From contig NZ_CP104202.1 in assembly GCF_025244685.1 (NCBI RefSeq), forward strand, positions 1,182,359-1,246,358: 64,000 nt of DNA. The letters are read 5' to 3'. The position numbers and the translations under genes are program-made. The DNA comes from Chlorobaculum sp. MV4-Y. GTDB taxonomy: Bacteria > Bacteroidota > Chlorobiia > Chlorobiales > Chlorobiaceae. The stretch's first letter is position 1. Each line of letters begins with the position of its first letter. The notes under the pieces were generated by a model. That model had not been told where the DNA came from. It did no database searches and worked only from the letters and a program-made list of their open reading frames with translations. Positions 7,978 to 17,044 of the stretch are shown here, piece by piece.

Positions 7978-9867
7978 TTACGCCCGCGTCGCCGCCTCGA
8001 CCAGTTCGTTCATGCGCGACACGTAATCGGCGACCGAGTCGAGATCACCTTCGAGCAGGAGTGCGCTCTCGAAAAGCTGCACCACCGCCGCGCGCACAAC
8101 CGGATCGTTTGAAAGACCAACTGCATGTTTGCCGGCAAGGTTCCTGATGATCGGATGCGCGGTGTTGACTTCGAGAATCTTCTTCGAAGCAGGCATATCG
8201 GCATCCTTGCTCATCATCTTCATCATCTTCTCGAACTGGCTGTCGGGCGCATTCTTGTCGCTGACCAGCGTCACCGGCGAGCTGACGAGGCGCCTGGACT
8301 CAACCACATCGGCCACGCGCTCGCCGAGCACCTCCTTGAAGAGCGAAATCACACCGGCAGTGCCCTCCGCGCCGAGGCGCTCGCCTTCGGGCTCCACAGT
8401 GCTCGTGTCGATTTCAGCTTTTTCGATCGACTTGAGCGGCTTCTTGTCGTACTCGAAAATCGAGGGAATCACGAACACATCGACCGGGTCGGAGAGCAGG
8501 AGCACTTCGATGTCGCGCTTCTTGAAATATTCGAGGTTTGGATGGGCAAGCATCTGCGGGCGGCTGCTGCCGGAGTGGTAGTAAATTTCGCTCTGCCCCT
8601 CGGCCATGCGCTCCGCGTATTGCTTGAGGGTGACGTACTCGCCCTCGCCGGTTTTGGTGGTCTCGAAACGCAACAGGTCGATCAGCTTGTCGCGATTGGT
8701 GAAGTCGGTATTGAGGCCGATTTTCAGAATCGTGCCAAACGCTTTGTAGAAGGTGCGGAACTTCTCCGGCTCCTCTTTGGCGATGGTGTCGAACCAGCCA
8801 AGCAGCTTGCCGGTCAGAATCTGTTTGATTTTCGCCATCACCGGGCTTGCCTGCACCAGCTCGCGCGAAACGTTCAGCGACAGATCCTCTGTATCGACCA
8901 CGCCGCTGACAAAGCGCAGGTATTCCGGAAGCAAATCGCGGCACTCGTGCTGGATGAGCACCTTTTTGACGTAGAGCTGCGGCCCGCGTTTTTCGAGCGC
9001 GCCCTGGTTGTAGAGCAGCTCCATCGGCGCTTCAGAGGGGATGAAAAGCAGCGCCTTGAAACTCACCGCACCCTCAACCGACACGTGCAGGTAGTCAAGC
9101 GGATCCTTGAAGTCGTTAGCAATGAACTTGTAGAACTCGTTGACCTCCTCCTGCTTCAGCTCGCTCTTCGGACGCTGCCAGAGCGCGGTCATGCTGTTGA
9201 TCTGGCGGGTGCCGATGCAGATGGGATATTCGACGAAGTTCGAGTACTTCTTGATAATCTGCTCGACGCGGTACTCTTCGGCGAACTCCCTGAACTCCTC
9301 CTTGAGAGTAAACGAAATCCGGGTGCCGCGAGCCTCGCGCTCGACCGGCTCGATGGTATAGGAGCCCTGGCCGGATGATTTCCAGCGCCATCCCTGCGAG
9401 CCGCTCTCGATGCTTTTGGTCTCGACGGTCACCTCGTCGGTCACCATGAAGACCGAGTAGAAACCAACACCGAACTGACCGATGAGGTTGGCGTCGAGCG
9501 GCTGGCCCTCCTTCTGCTGCGCTTTGAGCGCCTCCATGAAACCGAGCGTGCCGGACTTGGCCACCGTGCCGAGATTCGAGATCAGCTCCTCCTCGCTCAT
9601 GCCGATACCGGTGTCTTCAATGACGAAGCTTCCCGACTCCTTGTCGGCGGTGATGGTGATCTTCAGCTCGCCGGACTTGTCGATGCCCTCATCGGACGAG
9701 AGCATCCTGAAGCGCGCCTTGCCGAGCGCGTCGGAGGCGTTGGAGATCAGCTCGCGTAAAAAGATTTCGGGATGAGTGTAAAGCGAATGGACGATCAGGT
9801 TCAGAAGCTGCTTCATTTCAGCCTTGTATTCGAATTGCCTCACTGACGAAGTATTATGCTCACTCAT
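7978..9867 (-). CDS. htpG: Chaperone HtpG (Hsp90)
   Basis: Bacterial Hsp90, a homodimeric ATP-dependent chaperone. The N-terminal GHKL ATPase domain shows [16 protein letters not shown] (metal and ATP-contacting Asn), [11 protein letters not shown], and [13 protein letters not shown]; the middle domain has [15 protein letters not shown] and the C-terminal domain ends [12 protein letters not shown] 9867 ([17 protein letters not shown]) gives 629 residues; an upstream ATG at 9906 adds 13 residues that look unrelated to the family. It is monocistronic, with a 250-base upstream gap (9868-10121) in which no CIRCE element or other heat-shock operator was seen, although hrcA is present at the far end of the window. 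Confidence 0.95.
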   Translation of the reverse strand: MSEHNTSSVRQFEYKAEMKQLLNLIVHSLYTHPEIFLRELISNASDALGKARFRMLSSDEGIDKSGELKITITADKESGSFVIEDTGIGMSEEELISNLGTVAKSGTLGFMEALKAQQKEGQPLDANLIGQFGVGFYSVFMVTDEVTVETKSIESGSQGWRWKSSGQGSYTIEPVEREARGTRISFTLKEEFREFAEEYRVEQIIKKYSNFVEYPICIGTRQINSMTALWQRPKSELKQEEVNEFYKFIANDFKDPLDYLHVSVEGAVSFKALLFIPSEAPMELLYNQGALEKRGPQLYVKKVLIQHECRDLLPEYLRFVSGVVDTEDLSLNVSRELVQASPVMAKIKQILTGKLLGWFDTIAKEEPEKFRTFYKAFGTILKIGLNTDFTNRDKLIDLLRFETTKTGEGEYVTLKQYAERMAEGQSEIYYHSGSSRPQMLAHPNLEYFKKRDIEVLLLSDPVDVFVIPSIFEYDKKPLKSIEKAEIDTSTVEPEGERLGAEGTAGVISLFKEVLGERVADVVESRRLVSSPVTLVSDKNAPDSQFEKMMKMMSKDADMPASKKILEVNTAHPIIRNLAGKHAVGLSNDPVVRAAVVQLFESALLLEGDLDSVADYVSRMNELVEAATRA

Positions 9868-10121
9868 TGCAAGTTGTCTTTTGATTCTGTATGAATTCGC
9901 CTGCAAGAATAGAGTAAAACAACACAGGCGAACAGATGAATTTTCGGGGTAAATTTAATGGCGAGAACCAAATAACGCAAGCGCTCATGGTAAGGACACC
10001 CGAGCGCCTGGAAGTGCATTATTCTTCTTTCGAAACAAGGGCAGGAAGAGATGAGAGTCCTGCAGGTACTGAATCAGGCAGTCAGAAAAAGTCAGGATAC
10101 AGAACCACCATACCACTCAGC

Positions 10122-10991
10122 TCACACCCTTCTGAGCTTTTTGCGCGCGGCGGCTTCGCCATCGTACACCCGCTTGACACCGTCGCCAAGTGCTTTTTCG
10201 ATATCTCGGATATTATTGACGAGCCTCGACATGCCGGAAATTTCCACCGACGCCGCCTGGTCGGAACCCCACATGGCGCGGTCGAGCGTCACGTGACGCT
10301 CCACGAAGGTCGCGCCGAGCGCCACCGCCGCCCATGTCGTGGCCAGTCCGACCTCATGGCCCGAGTAGCCGATGGGGTTGTCGGGGTAGCGCTGCTGAAG
10401 CGTGTGGATCATGCGCAGGTTCAACTCCTCGACCGGGCAGGGGTAGGTGGAGTTAGTGTGCGCGATCAGCAAATTCTCCCTGCCGAGTTCCGCGACCGCG
10501 GCATCGACCTCCTCCATGGTGGACATGCCGGTCGAGATGATGAGCGGGCGCCCCGTTGCCTTGGTCTTTTTCAGCAACGCGAGATCGGTCAGCGAGGCTG
10601 AGGCCGCCTTGTAGCACGGCGGGTTGAACTGCTCCATGAAATCAACCGCCTCCTCGTCCCAGCACGACGCGAACCAGGCAATGCCCTTCTCGCGGCAATA
10701 GGCATCGATCTCGGAATAGTCGTCGAAACCGAACTCCACCTTATAGCGGTAGTCCATGTAGGTCATCCGCCCCCACGGAGTATCGCGCTCGATCAGGCGC
10801 TGATCCATCGGCACGCACAGCTCGGGCGTCCGCTTCTGGAACTTGACCGCGTCGCAACCAGCCTGCGCCGCACCTTCGATCAGTTTTTTGGCCACTTCGA
10901 GTGAGCCGTTATGATTGATCCCAATCTCCGCGATCACATAAACACGATGGCCGTCGCCGACCATGGAATTTCCGATTTTCACTTCAGCCAT
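10122..10991 (-). CDS. NeuB-family sugar-acid synthase without SAF domain
   Basis: Member of the NeuB (sialic/legionaminic/pseudaminic acid synthase) family, which condenses phosphoenolpyruvate with an amino sugar to give a nonulosonic acid. TIM-barrel motifs: VIAEIGINHNGSLEVAK, DAVKFQKR, FASCWDEEAVDF, KAASASLTDLALL, ISTGMSTMEEVDAAV, IGYSGHEVG and ERHVTLDRAMWGSDQ. At about 289 residues it ends just after the barrel, so the C-terminal antifreeze-like (SAF) domain present in typical 340-360 residue NeuB is missing. The KdsC-like phosphatase gene lies just upstream on the same strand, 85 bases away. The true substrate is not known. Start ATG 10991 (MAEVKIGNSMVGDGH) preferred over 11033. Confidence 0.85.
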   Translation of the reverse strand: MAEVKIGNSMVGDGHRVYVIAEIGINHNGSLEVAKKLIEGAAQAGCDAVKFQKRTPELCVPMDQRLIERDTPWGRMTYMDYRYKVEFGFDDYSEIDAYCREKGIAWFASCWDEEAVDFMEQFNPPCYKAASASLTDLALLKKTKATGRPLIISTGMSTMEEVDAAVAELGRENLLIAHTNSTYPCPVEELNLRMIHTLQQRYPDNPIGYSGHEVGLATTWAAVALGATFVERHVTLDRAMWGSDQAASVEISGMSRLVNNIRDIEKALGDGVKRVYDGEAAARKKLRRV

Positions 10992-11076
10992 AGATTTCAA
11001 TTCAGTCAAATAATGAAAAAGCGCGCGCCGCAAGACGGCGGTTGATTCTATTAATACGGGAATAAACGAGAAGATT

Positions 11077-11595
11077 TTATGAAGCTCTCAGGGCAATCAG
11101 CCACTCGGCGTACTCCCGGAAGGCTCCACGACCGCCTTGCGCGGTGCACCGGTAGTGAACGCAGGGTTCGACCAGATGCATTGCATCACCCGGACAGGCC
11201 ACCAGGCCGAATGGCGCGATAGCGTTCATGATACCAATGTCGTTCACGTCGTCGCCGATATAGGCGATTTCGGCCTCGGAGAGACCGGTATCCGAGAGCA
11301 CATCCGCCAGCCTCGACTGCTTGTCCTTGACTCCGAGGTACAAGCGTTCGATATGCAGCTTCTGCGCCCTCCTGACAATGCTTGGCGAAACCTCGCCGGT
11401 CATGATGCCGGTTTCGACGCCGTGCTCGCGCAGGCGTTCGACGCCCATGCCATCGCGGATTGAATATCGCTTGAACTCTTCTCCCCTTTCTGAGTAGTAG
11501 ACGCCGTTATCGGTAAACACACCGTCGTTGTCCGAAAGAACAAGCCGGATGCGCGAAGCTCTCGCTTTCTGTTCCTGCGGGGAGAGAAGAATCAT
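11077..11595 (-). CDS. KdsC-like HAD-family phosphatase
   Basis: A 172-residue cap-less HAD phosphatase of the KdsC type, which removes the phosphate from 8- or 9-phosphorylated ulosonic acids. Motif I is LVLSDNDGVFTDNGV (Asp nucleophile, with Asn in place of the more common Val in DxD context: DND), then YSIRDGMGVERL, motif II GIMTGE, a Lys in LGVKDKQSRL and motif III/IV AYIGDDVNDIGIM. It is the first gene of a likely two-gene unit with the NeuB-like synthase, which supports a role in making a nonulosonic or ulosonic sugar acid for the cell surface. No CMP-sugar synthetase is in the window. Confidence 0.85.
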   Translation of the reverse strand: MILLSPQEQKARASRIRLVLSDNDGVFTDNGVYYSERGEEFKRYSIRDGMGVERLREHGVETGIMTGEVSPSIVRRAQKLHIERLYLGVKDKQSRLADVLSDTGLSEAEIAYIGDDVNDIGIMNAIAPFGLVACPGDAMHLVEPCVHYRCTAQGGRGAFREYAEWLIALRAS

Positions 11596-11988
11596 GAAAT
11601 GATGAGGTTTTGTAGTAAAACGCTTCTGTACAAAATACCGGCCAATATATCACTTTTCCGTAATATCTTCGACGATCCGTCTTTGCGGCGCAGAATTTCA
11701 ATATCTGTCAAAGCACATTTCAACAAGTTATCCACACTCCTTCCACATGCCACCAACCCCTTGAGCAATGGCATGTTACGAACTTTTCATAGCAAAAACG
11801 GATTCACGGAAGCCAAGCGAAAAGCACCGATATCGCTATTATTCAAAATAACTTACAGCAAAAAGAGAAAAAAATTGCTCGCAGGAAGGTCACTCAACAG
11901 CCGACATCGGCGCTCCGCGCGCCCGATCGCATCTATCAACGGGTCAACATGCTCTGCCACGCCGACCGGCGCATCGACGATACAGATC
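11596..11988. other. Non-coding gap upstream of the KdsC-like gene
   Basis: About 390 bases with no convincing gene; short open frames here have no recognisable protein character. It must contain the promoter of the minus-strand KdsC-like/NeuB-like unit. A single consensus-like DnaA box, TTATCCACA, is at 11728-11736, but it is alone. Confidence 0.4.
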
Positions 11989-12029
11989 AAAAAGGGCGGC
12001 ATGGTTTGTATTCCATGACGCCCCTTTTC
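11989..12029 (-). terminator. Likely terminator downstream of ppa
   Basis: An interrupted hairpin with arms AAAAGGGCGGCATGG and CCATGACGCCCCTTTT around TTTGTATT. It lies about 30 bases after the ppa stop and has an A run on its plus-strand left side, as expected for termination of minus-strand transcripts. Confidence 0.6.
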
Positions 12030-12061
12030 ATACGCTAGATCAATAAACGTGCTTATCTGAA

Positions 12062-12595
12062 TCAGGTATACGTTTCCTTGTAGCGCTTGATCGAATCAAG
12101 CAGAATCTGTTTGGCTGTGGCCGCGTCCTGAAATTCTTCAACCAGAACCGTCTTTTGCTCAAGCGCCTTGTACTCTTCGAAAAAGTGCTGAAGTTCCATT
12201 TTGAAGTGCTTTCCGAGATCACCAATGTCGTTGATGCCGCTAACGCTCATGTCGTCTTCAGCCACGGCGATAATCTTGTCGTCGCCCTCGCCGTGATCAA
12301 TCATGCGCATAGCGCCGATCACCCTCGCCTGCACGACGCACATCGGCACGATGGAGCACTGGGAGATGACGACAATGTCGAGCGGGTCATGGTCTTCACC
12401 GAGAGTCTTGGGAATGAATCCGTAGTTCTCGGGATAAAGAAGGGAGGAGAAAAGTACGCGATCAAGCTTCAGCATTCCAGTCTTTTTATCGAGCTCATAC
12501 TTGGTTTTACTGTCTTTGGAAATCTCGATGATCGCGTTAACAACATTCGGGCACTCTTCACCGATTTCAACGTGGTGCCACGGGTTAAAATTCAT
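12062..12595 (-). CDS. ppa: Inorganic pyrophosphatase (family I)
   Basis: Soluble family I pyrophosphatase, hydrolysing PPi released by biosynthesis. Of 177 residues, active-site motifs are clear: [46 protein letters not shown] (here the DxDPxD metal site is DHDPLD), and [16 protein letters not shown]. The N terminus [10 protein letters not shown] is typical of the bacterial enzyme. It stands alone on the minus strand with its own terminator. Confidence 0.95.
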   Translation of the reverse strand: MNFNPWHHVEIGEECPNVVNAIIEISKDSKTKYELDKKTGMLKLDRVLFSSLLYPENYGFIPKTLGEDHDPLDIVVISQCSIVPMCVVQARVIGAMRMIDHGEGDDKIIAVAEDDMSVSGINDIGDLGKHFKMELQHFFEEYKALEQKTVLVEEFQDAATAKQILLDSIKRYKETYT

Positions 12596-12723
12596 AGTTG
12601 ACTGTCCTTATCTTGATGGTGTTGATGAAAAGGTGAGCAAAGATAGAATATTTTTTCAAACCTTCCAGAAAAAAGACAAGGCCGCCCTTGTCTGGTTACC
12701 AAAAATAATTTGCAGAAGCTGAC

Positions 12724-12750
12724 AGATCAGCCGGATCAGCCGGATCAGCC
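12724..12750. repeat. Three tandem copies of a 9-base unit
   Basis: GATCAGCCG is repeated twice exactly with a third near copy (GATCAGCCA), followed by a looser CTGACCGATCTG that could pair back. It lies between the symporter and ppa genes, close to the symporter stop (12780), and may be part of a weak hairpin. Confidence 0.6.
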
Positions 12751-12779
12751 AAATCTGACCGATCTGCCTCCATTTTTGA

Positions 12780-14105
12780 TCACTCTTTTCGCTCAAAATA
12801 GTCCCTCGTCTCACTGGCGATCACCGGACTCAACAGCAGCAAGGCAACCAGGTTTGGCACCGCCATGAGACCATTCGCGATGTCGGCGAAGGTCCAGACC
12901 ACCCGCAAAGAAGCAACGGAACCAACCATCACCGCCGCGACCCAGAGCCAGCGATATAGCTTGATCGCCCGGCCACCAACAAGATATTCGAGCGCTTTTT
13001 CGCCGTAGTACGACCAGCCAAGGATGGTCGAAAAAACGAATGTCAACAGGCCAAACGAAAGCACTAGCGGGCCGATATGTGGAATCTGCGAGAACGCGGC
13101 GTTGGTCAGGTCCGCTCCTTTCAGTCCGTTCATCCACTCACCCGAGTTGACCACCACGATACCTGTGGCAGCGCAGACAACCACCGTATCCCAGAAGGTG
13201 CCGGTCGAGGAGATCAGCGCCTGGCGCACCGGATGCGAAGTCTGCGCCGCCGCCGCCACGATGGGCGCACTGCCAAGGCCCGACTCGTTGGAGAAAAGTC
13301 CACGGGCAATACCGTAGCGCACCGCCTCGCGAGCCCCGGCACCTGCGAATCCACCGAGCGCGGCCTGGCCGGTAAAGGCCGAACTGACGATCAGGCTGAT
13401 CGTGTCGCCAATTGAATGGTGCCCCATCACCAGCAACGCAACGCAACCGATCAGGTAGAGCGCGGCCATCAGCGGCACAAGGTACTCGCAAACGCGGGCA
13501 ATCGACTTGATGCCGCCGATAATCACCACGCCGGTGAACACAGTCAGCACCGCGCCGCTCAGCCACGGCGAAACCTGATACTTGGTCTGCAACAGCGTGG
13601 CGATGGAGTTGGCCTGCACCATGTTGCCAATGCCAAACGAGGCCACAACGGTGAAGATGGCAAAAATAACGCCAAGCCATTTCATACCGAGGCCCTTTTC
13701 GAGCACATACATCGGCCCGCCAGCCACCGTCCCATCCTCGTTTACCGTGCGATACTTGACCGACAGCACTGCCTCGCCATATTTGGTGGCAATGCCAAAC
13801 ACGCCGGTCAGCCACATCCACAGCACCGCTCCCGGCCCGCCCATCGCCACGGCCGTCGAAACGCCGACGATGTTGCCTGTGCCGATCGTCGCCGCCAGCG
13901 CCGTTACCAGTGCCCCGAAATGGCTGATCTCCCCCGTCCCCTCGTGCGAGCGGGTGAACGAAATACGGATAGCATAAAGCAAGTGCTTCTGGATAATGCC
14001 GAGTCTGAACGTCAGAAACAGATGCGTCCCGAACAGCGCCACCAGGAGCGGAATACCCCAGACAAAGTCGGCGATTTGCGAAAGAAGAGCTTCAAATGAT
14101 TGCAT
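12780..14105 (-). CDS. Sodium:alanine/glycine symporter (AGCS family)
   Basis: A 441-residue membrane protein with about 10-11 hydrophobic helices, importing alanine or glycine with Na+. The family signature ALAATIGTGNIVGVSTA plus AMGGPGAVLWMWLTG is near residues 70-105, and there are conserved GGPMYVLEKG, SNESGLGSAP and TILGWSYYGEKA motifs. Start ATG at 14105 gives the usual N terminus (MQSFEALLSQIADFVWG). Gene neighbours are not functionally related, and the broken TIR gene lies 30 bases upstream on the same strand. Confidence 0.92.
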   Translation of the reverse strand: MQSFEALLSQIADFVWGIPLLVALFGTHLFLTFRLGIIQKHLLYAIRISFTRSHEGTGEISHFGALVTALAATIGTGNIVGVSTAVAMGGPGAVLWMWLTGVFGIATKYGEAVLSVKYRTVNEDGTVAGGPMYVLEKGLGMKWLGVIFAIFTVVASFGIGNMVQANSIATLLQTKYQVSPWLSGAVLTVFTGVVIIGGIKSIARVCEYLVPLMAALYLIGCVALLVMGHHSIGDTISLIVSSAFTGQAALGGFAGAGAREAVRYGIARGLFSNESGLGSAPIVAAAAQTSHPVRQALISSTGTFWDTVVVCAATGIVVVNSGEWMNGLKGADLTNAAFSQIPHIGPLVLSFGLLTFVFSTILGWSYYGEKALEYLVGGRAIKLYRWLWVAAVMVGSVASLRVVWTFADIANGLMAVPNLVALLLLSPVIASETRDYFERKE

Positions 14106-14134
14106 GGGAGTGGGTTAGGATGAAGTGATAAAAA

Positions 14135-14994
14135 TTATTTCTCAGACTTCAAATTTCGCAGAAGCCGCTCGAAGGCACATTTGTACGAATCGTGATCTTT
14201 CCATCGTCTAAAATCTCCGATGTAGCGCTGACGTCGGACGTTCCCGGCCCAGCCGGTTGTGCTGTCCATCACAGATTCATCCAGACGAACAGGAACAAGA
14301 ACATTCTTCTTCTCGATCCGTTCACGGTCGAGGGCGTGTTCCAGCTCGTGTTCAACCCAATCGCTCTGAACGGAGTGCTCGGATAAAATAAAGAGAAGCT
14401 TATCGTGAATCCGGATGAATTCATCGATAACCGGTCGGATTTTATCGCCAATTTTCAGATCATGAGGCGCAAACCAGCAGCCTGAAGGTCATTGTGAATC
14501 CGCTGGGCAAGCTCTTCGTCTTTGTGGCTGTAACTGATGAAACAGGAGTAGTATTGGATTGGAGTCGAGGTCAAAGAACGAGCATACTCGATCATCTGAT
14601 CTGGTACACCACAGCCACGGAGGAAAACTTCGGGAATGTTTCCTTGTGAGTAGTAAAGAGTGTCAATGCCGATGGTGGATGGTGCTCCGTGTACAATTGC
14701 TTCAAGACCTTTTACTAAACTGAGATCAACTCCGCCAAAAGAAGTAAAACCTGCGATAGCATTACTTACATTTACATCAATTAGCTTGGCGTTGTTGAGA
14801 TTAGTCCCATATAAATCAGCACTGGAGAGATCAGCGTTAAAAAGACTAACATCTCTGAGCATATATCTGTTAAGATTGACGCCTGATAGATTGACCTCAC
14901 TCAAATCCGGATGAATATTATAATTCTCTTCCCTCCACTGATTCCAAACCTCAACGCCTTGCTTGAGAATTGCCAGATGTTCCGGATTTGCCAT
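14135..14994 (-). pseudogene. Pentapeptide-repeat / TIR-domain protein, frameshifted
   Basis: The first frame (14994 to 14455) has an N-terminal helix (MANPEHLAILKQGVEVW), pentapeptide repeats (SEVNLSGVNLNRYML, ADLSSADLYGTNLNNA) and the start of a TIR domain (YSCFISYSHKDEELAQRI). It then breaks at about 14474-14481 and stops. The rest of the TIR domain continues in another frame: CWFAPHDLKIGDKIRP, LLFILSEHSVQSDWVEHE, VLVPVRLDE, ending LLRNLKSEK at 14135. The family normally reads LQAxGVRCWFAP here, so about four codons are missing. This was probably a TIR effector of a defence or signalling system, since inactivated. Start ATG 14994. Confidence 0.85.
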
Positions 14995-15202
14995 GATCGA
15001 GTGATGAAAGGGTAATAATGGATGCTCCTGAAACGGCTTGGGTACTGATTGGGCTAAAATACCGAATTTTGATGAGATGTAAACGCCTTCTGCTCTCCCC
15101 TCGGCAAGCGCCACCCCATGCCCGATATTCTCGAAATTTTGATATTTTCCGCCCTCATCACAGAGAACCGGACTTGACACATCAGACAGAGAGACGAAAA
15201 GC

Positions 15203-16801
15203 ATGGAGTTAGCAAAAGAGATCGCGCGGCGGCGGACGTTCGCTATTATCAGCCACCCGGATGCGGGTAAAACCACCCTCACCGAAAAGCTGCTGCTGTT
15301 CGGCGGCGCAATCCATACGGCAGGCGCGGTGAAGAGCAACAAGATCCGCAAGACGGCGACCAGCGACTTCATGGAGATCGAGAAGCAGCGCGGCATTTCG
15401 GTGGCGACTTCGGTGATGGGCTTCGAGTATCGCGGCAAGCGCATCAACATCCTCGACACGCCGGGTCACAAAGATTTCGCGGAAGACACCTACCGCACAC
15501 TGACCGCCGTGGACAGCGTCATCCTCGTGGTGGACAGCATGAAGGGCGTCGAGGAGCAGACCGAGCGCCTGATGGAGGTGTGCCGGATGCGCCATACGCC
15601 GGTGATCATTTTCATCAACAAGCTCGACCGCGAGGGGCGCAACCCTTTCGAGCTGCTCGACGAGCTGGAGCAGAAGCTCGACATTCAGGTGTGCCCAATG
15701 ACCTGGCCGATCAGCCAGGGGCAAACCTTCAAGGGAGTGTACAACCTCTTCGACCGTTCGCTGAACCTGTTTGAGGCCAATTCGTCAAAGATCGGCGAAA
15801 AGCTGACCGACATCGAGGGCATCGACGATCCGAAGCTCGAACACTGGGTCGGTTCAACTTATGCCGGGAAGCTGCGCGAAGACGTGTCGCTGATCGAGGG
15901 TGTGTACGAACCATACGAGCTTGAGATGTATCGCGAAGGGTTGCAGGCGCCGGTCTTTTTCGGCAGCGCGATCAACAACTTCGGCGTCGGCGAGCTGCTC
16001 GACACCTTCATCGACATCGCCCCCTGCCCGCACGAGCGCGAGGCGTCGGAGCGCATGGTGCACGCTTCGGAAGAGACGCTATCGGGCTTCGTCTTCAAGA
16101 TTCACGCCAACCTCGACCCGAACCACCGCGACCGCACGGCCTTCTTCAAAATCTGCTCGGGCCGCTTCGAGCGCAACAAATTCTACCAGCACACACGCCT
16201 CGGCAAAAAGCTGCGCTTCTCTAACCCGACGCAGTTCATGGCGCAGGAGAAGAGCGTCATCGACGAGGCGTGGGCGGGCGACGTGATCGGCCTGTACGAC
16301 AACGGCTCGCTGAAGATCGGCGACACCTTGACCGAGGGCGAAAACCTGCACTTTCGCGGCATTCCGAGCTTTTCGCCGGAGATCTTCAAGGTGCTCGAAA
16401 ACCGCGACCCGCTCAAAACCAAGCAGCTCGAAAAAGGCATCCGCCAGCTCACCGACGAAGGCGTGGCGCAGCTCTTCATCCAGTACGGCACGCGCAAGAT
16501 TGTGGGCACGGTGGGTGAACTTCAGTTCGACGTGATCCAGTTCCGCCTCGAACACGAATACGGCGCGCAGTGCGCCTTCACACCGCTGCGCTTCCACAAA
16601 GCCTTCTGGATCACCAGCGACAACCAGGAGCAGCTCGACGAGTTCATGCGCCGCCGCGCCAATGTGATTGCATTCGACAAGGAGGATCACCCGGTCTTCA
16701 TGGCCGAAACCGAGTGGATGCTCAAGATCGCCAAAGAGGACTTCCCGGAGATCGAATTCCACTCTACCTCGGAGTTCAAAACGGAAGGTAAAGACGCCTG
16801 A
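15203..16801 (+). CDS. prfC: Peptide chain release factor 3
   Basis: Translational GTPase RF3, which recycles RF1/RF2 from the ribosome after termination. A 532-residue protein with G1 [10 protein letters not shown] at 17-26, G3 DTPGHKDF and G4 NKLDREGR, followed by RF3-specific domains II and III ([16 protein letters not shown] near 430). Length matches E. coli PrfC (529). It starts at ATG 15203 about 200 bases beyond the divergent TIR pseudogene. Reading frames on the opposite strand through its start are shadows. Confidence 0.95.
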   Translation: MELAKEIARRRTFAIISHPDAGKTTLTEKLLLFGGAIHTAGAVKSNKIRKTATSDFMEIEKQRGISVATSVMGFEYRGKRINILDTPGHKDFAEDTYRTLTAVDSVILVVDSMKGVEEQTERLMEVCRMRHTPVIIFINKLDREGRNPFELLDELEQKLDIQVCPMTWPISQGQTFKGVYNLFDRSLNLFEANSSKIGEKLTDIEGIDDPKLEHWVGSTYAGKLREDVSLIEGVYEPYELEMYREGLQAPVFFGSAINNFGVGELLDTFIDIAPCPHEREASERMVHASEETLSGFVFKIHANLDPNHRDRTAFFKICSGRFERNKFYQHTRLGKKLRFSNPTQFMAQEKSVIDEAWAGDVIGLYDNGSLKIGDTLTEGENLHFRGIPSFSPEIFKVLENRDPLKTKQLEKGIRQLTDEGVAQLFIQYGTRKIVGTVGELQFDVIQFRLEHEYGAQCAFTPLRFHKAFWITSDNQEQLDEFMRRRANVIAFDKEDHPVFMAETEWMLKIAKEDFPEIEFHSTSEFKTEGKDA

Positions 16802-16813
16802 AGGATGAGCCAA

Positions 16814-16960
16814 GAGGGCGGGCGTAAAACCCGCCCCTACGAAATATTTCAAAACACCCCACCCCTCGTAGGGGCAACCCTCGCGGTTGCCCTGCCACGA
16901 AACACCTCAACGCCACGATGAATCCTTCGCCTTGCAGCCAAACCCGCCCCTACGGTGGAC
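16814..16960. repeat. GC-rich hairpin cluster in the prfC-copA gap
   Basis: Three related pieces: a GGCGGG/CCCGCC hairpin ending CCCCTACG (16814-16840), CGTAGGGGCAACC... pairing with GGTTGCCC (16862-16898), and AAACCCGCCCCTACGG (16940-16956). The shared CGTAGGGGCGGG-type core suggests a dispersed repeat of the kind common between genes. The first hairpin may terminate prfC, although it lacks a long T run. Confidence 0.5.
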
Positions 16961-17044
16961 AACATGACCAGCGAATGACGCGGGGAACCATTGCCTGATG
17001 GGGCTGGTAGTAGTGAGCAGTTCAAAAAACCAGCCTACCTCACC

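Noticed and set aside
8125-9378. Long plus-strand frame opposite htpG
   Set aside because: Shadow of htpG; composition typical of antisense reading (many Leu, Arg, His).
9868-10121. CIRCE operator upstream of htpG
   Set aside because: I looked for TTAGCACTC-N9-GAGTGCTAA-like pairs and saw none; hrcA control of htpG is not supported.
11728-11736. DnaA box TTATCCACA in a non-coding gap
   Set aside because: A single 9-base match with no cluster of further boxes, no AT-rich unwinding region and no dnaA/dnaN nearby is not evidence for an origin.
11599-12018. 139-codon plus-strand frame upstream of ppa
   Set aside because: Lys/Arg/Ser-rich random-looking sequence, no start signal, and it ends in the ppa terminator.
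14995-15459. N-terminal extension of the TIR/pentapeptide frame into prfC
   Set aside because: It overlaps the prfC start on the opposite strand and does not look like a protein; MANPEHLA at 14994 is the natural start.
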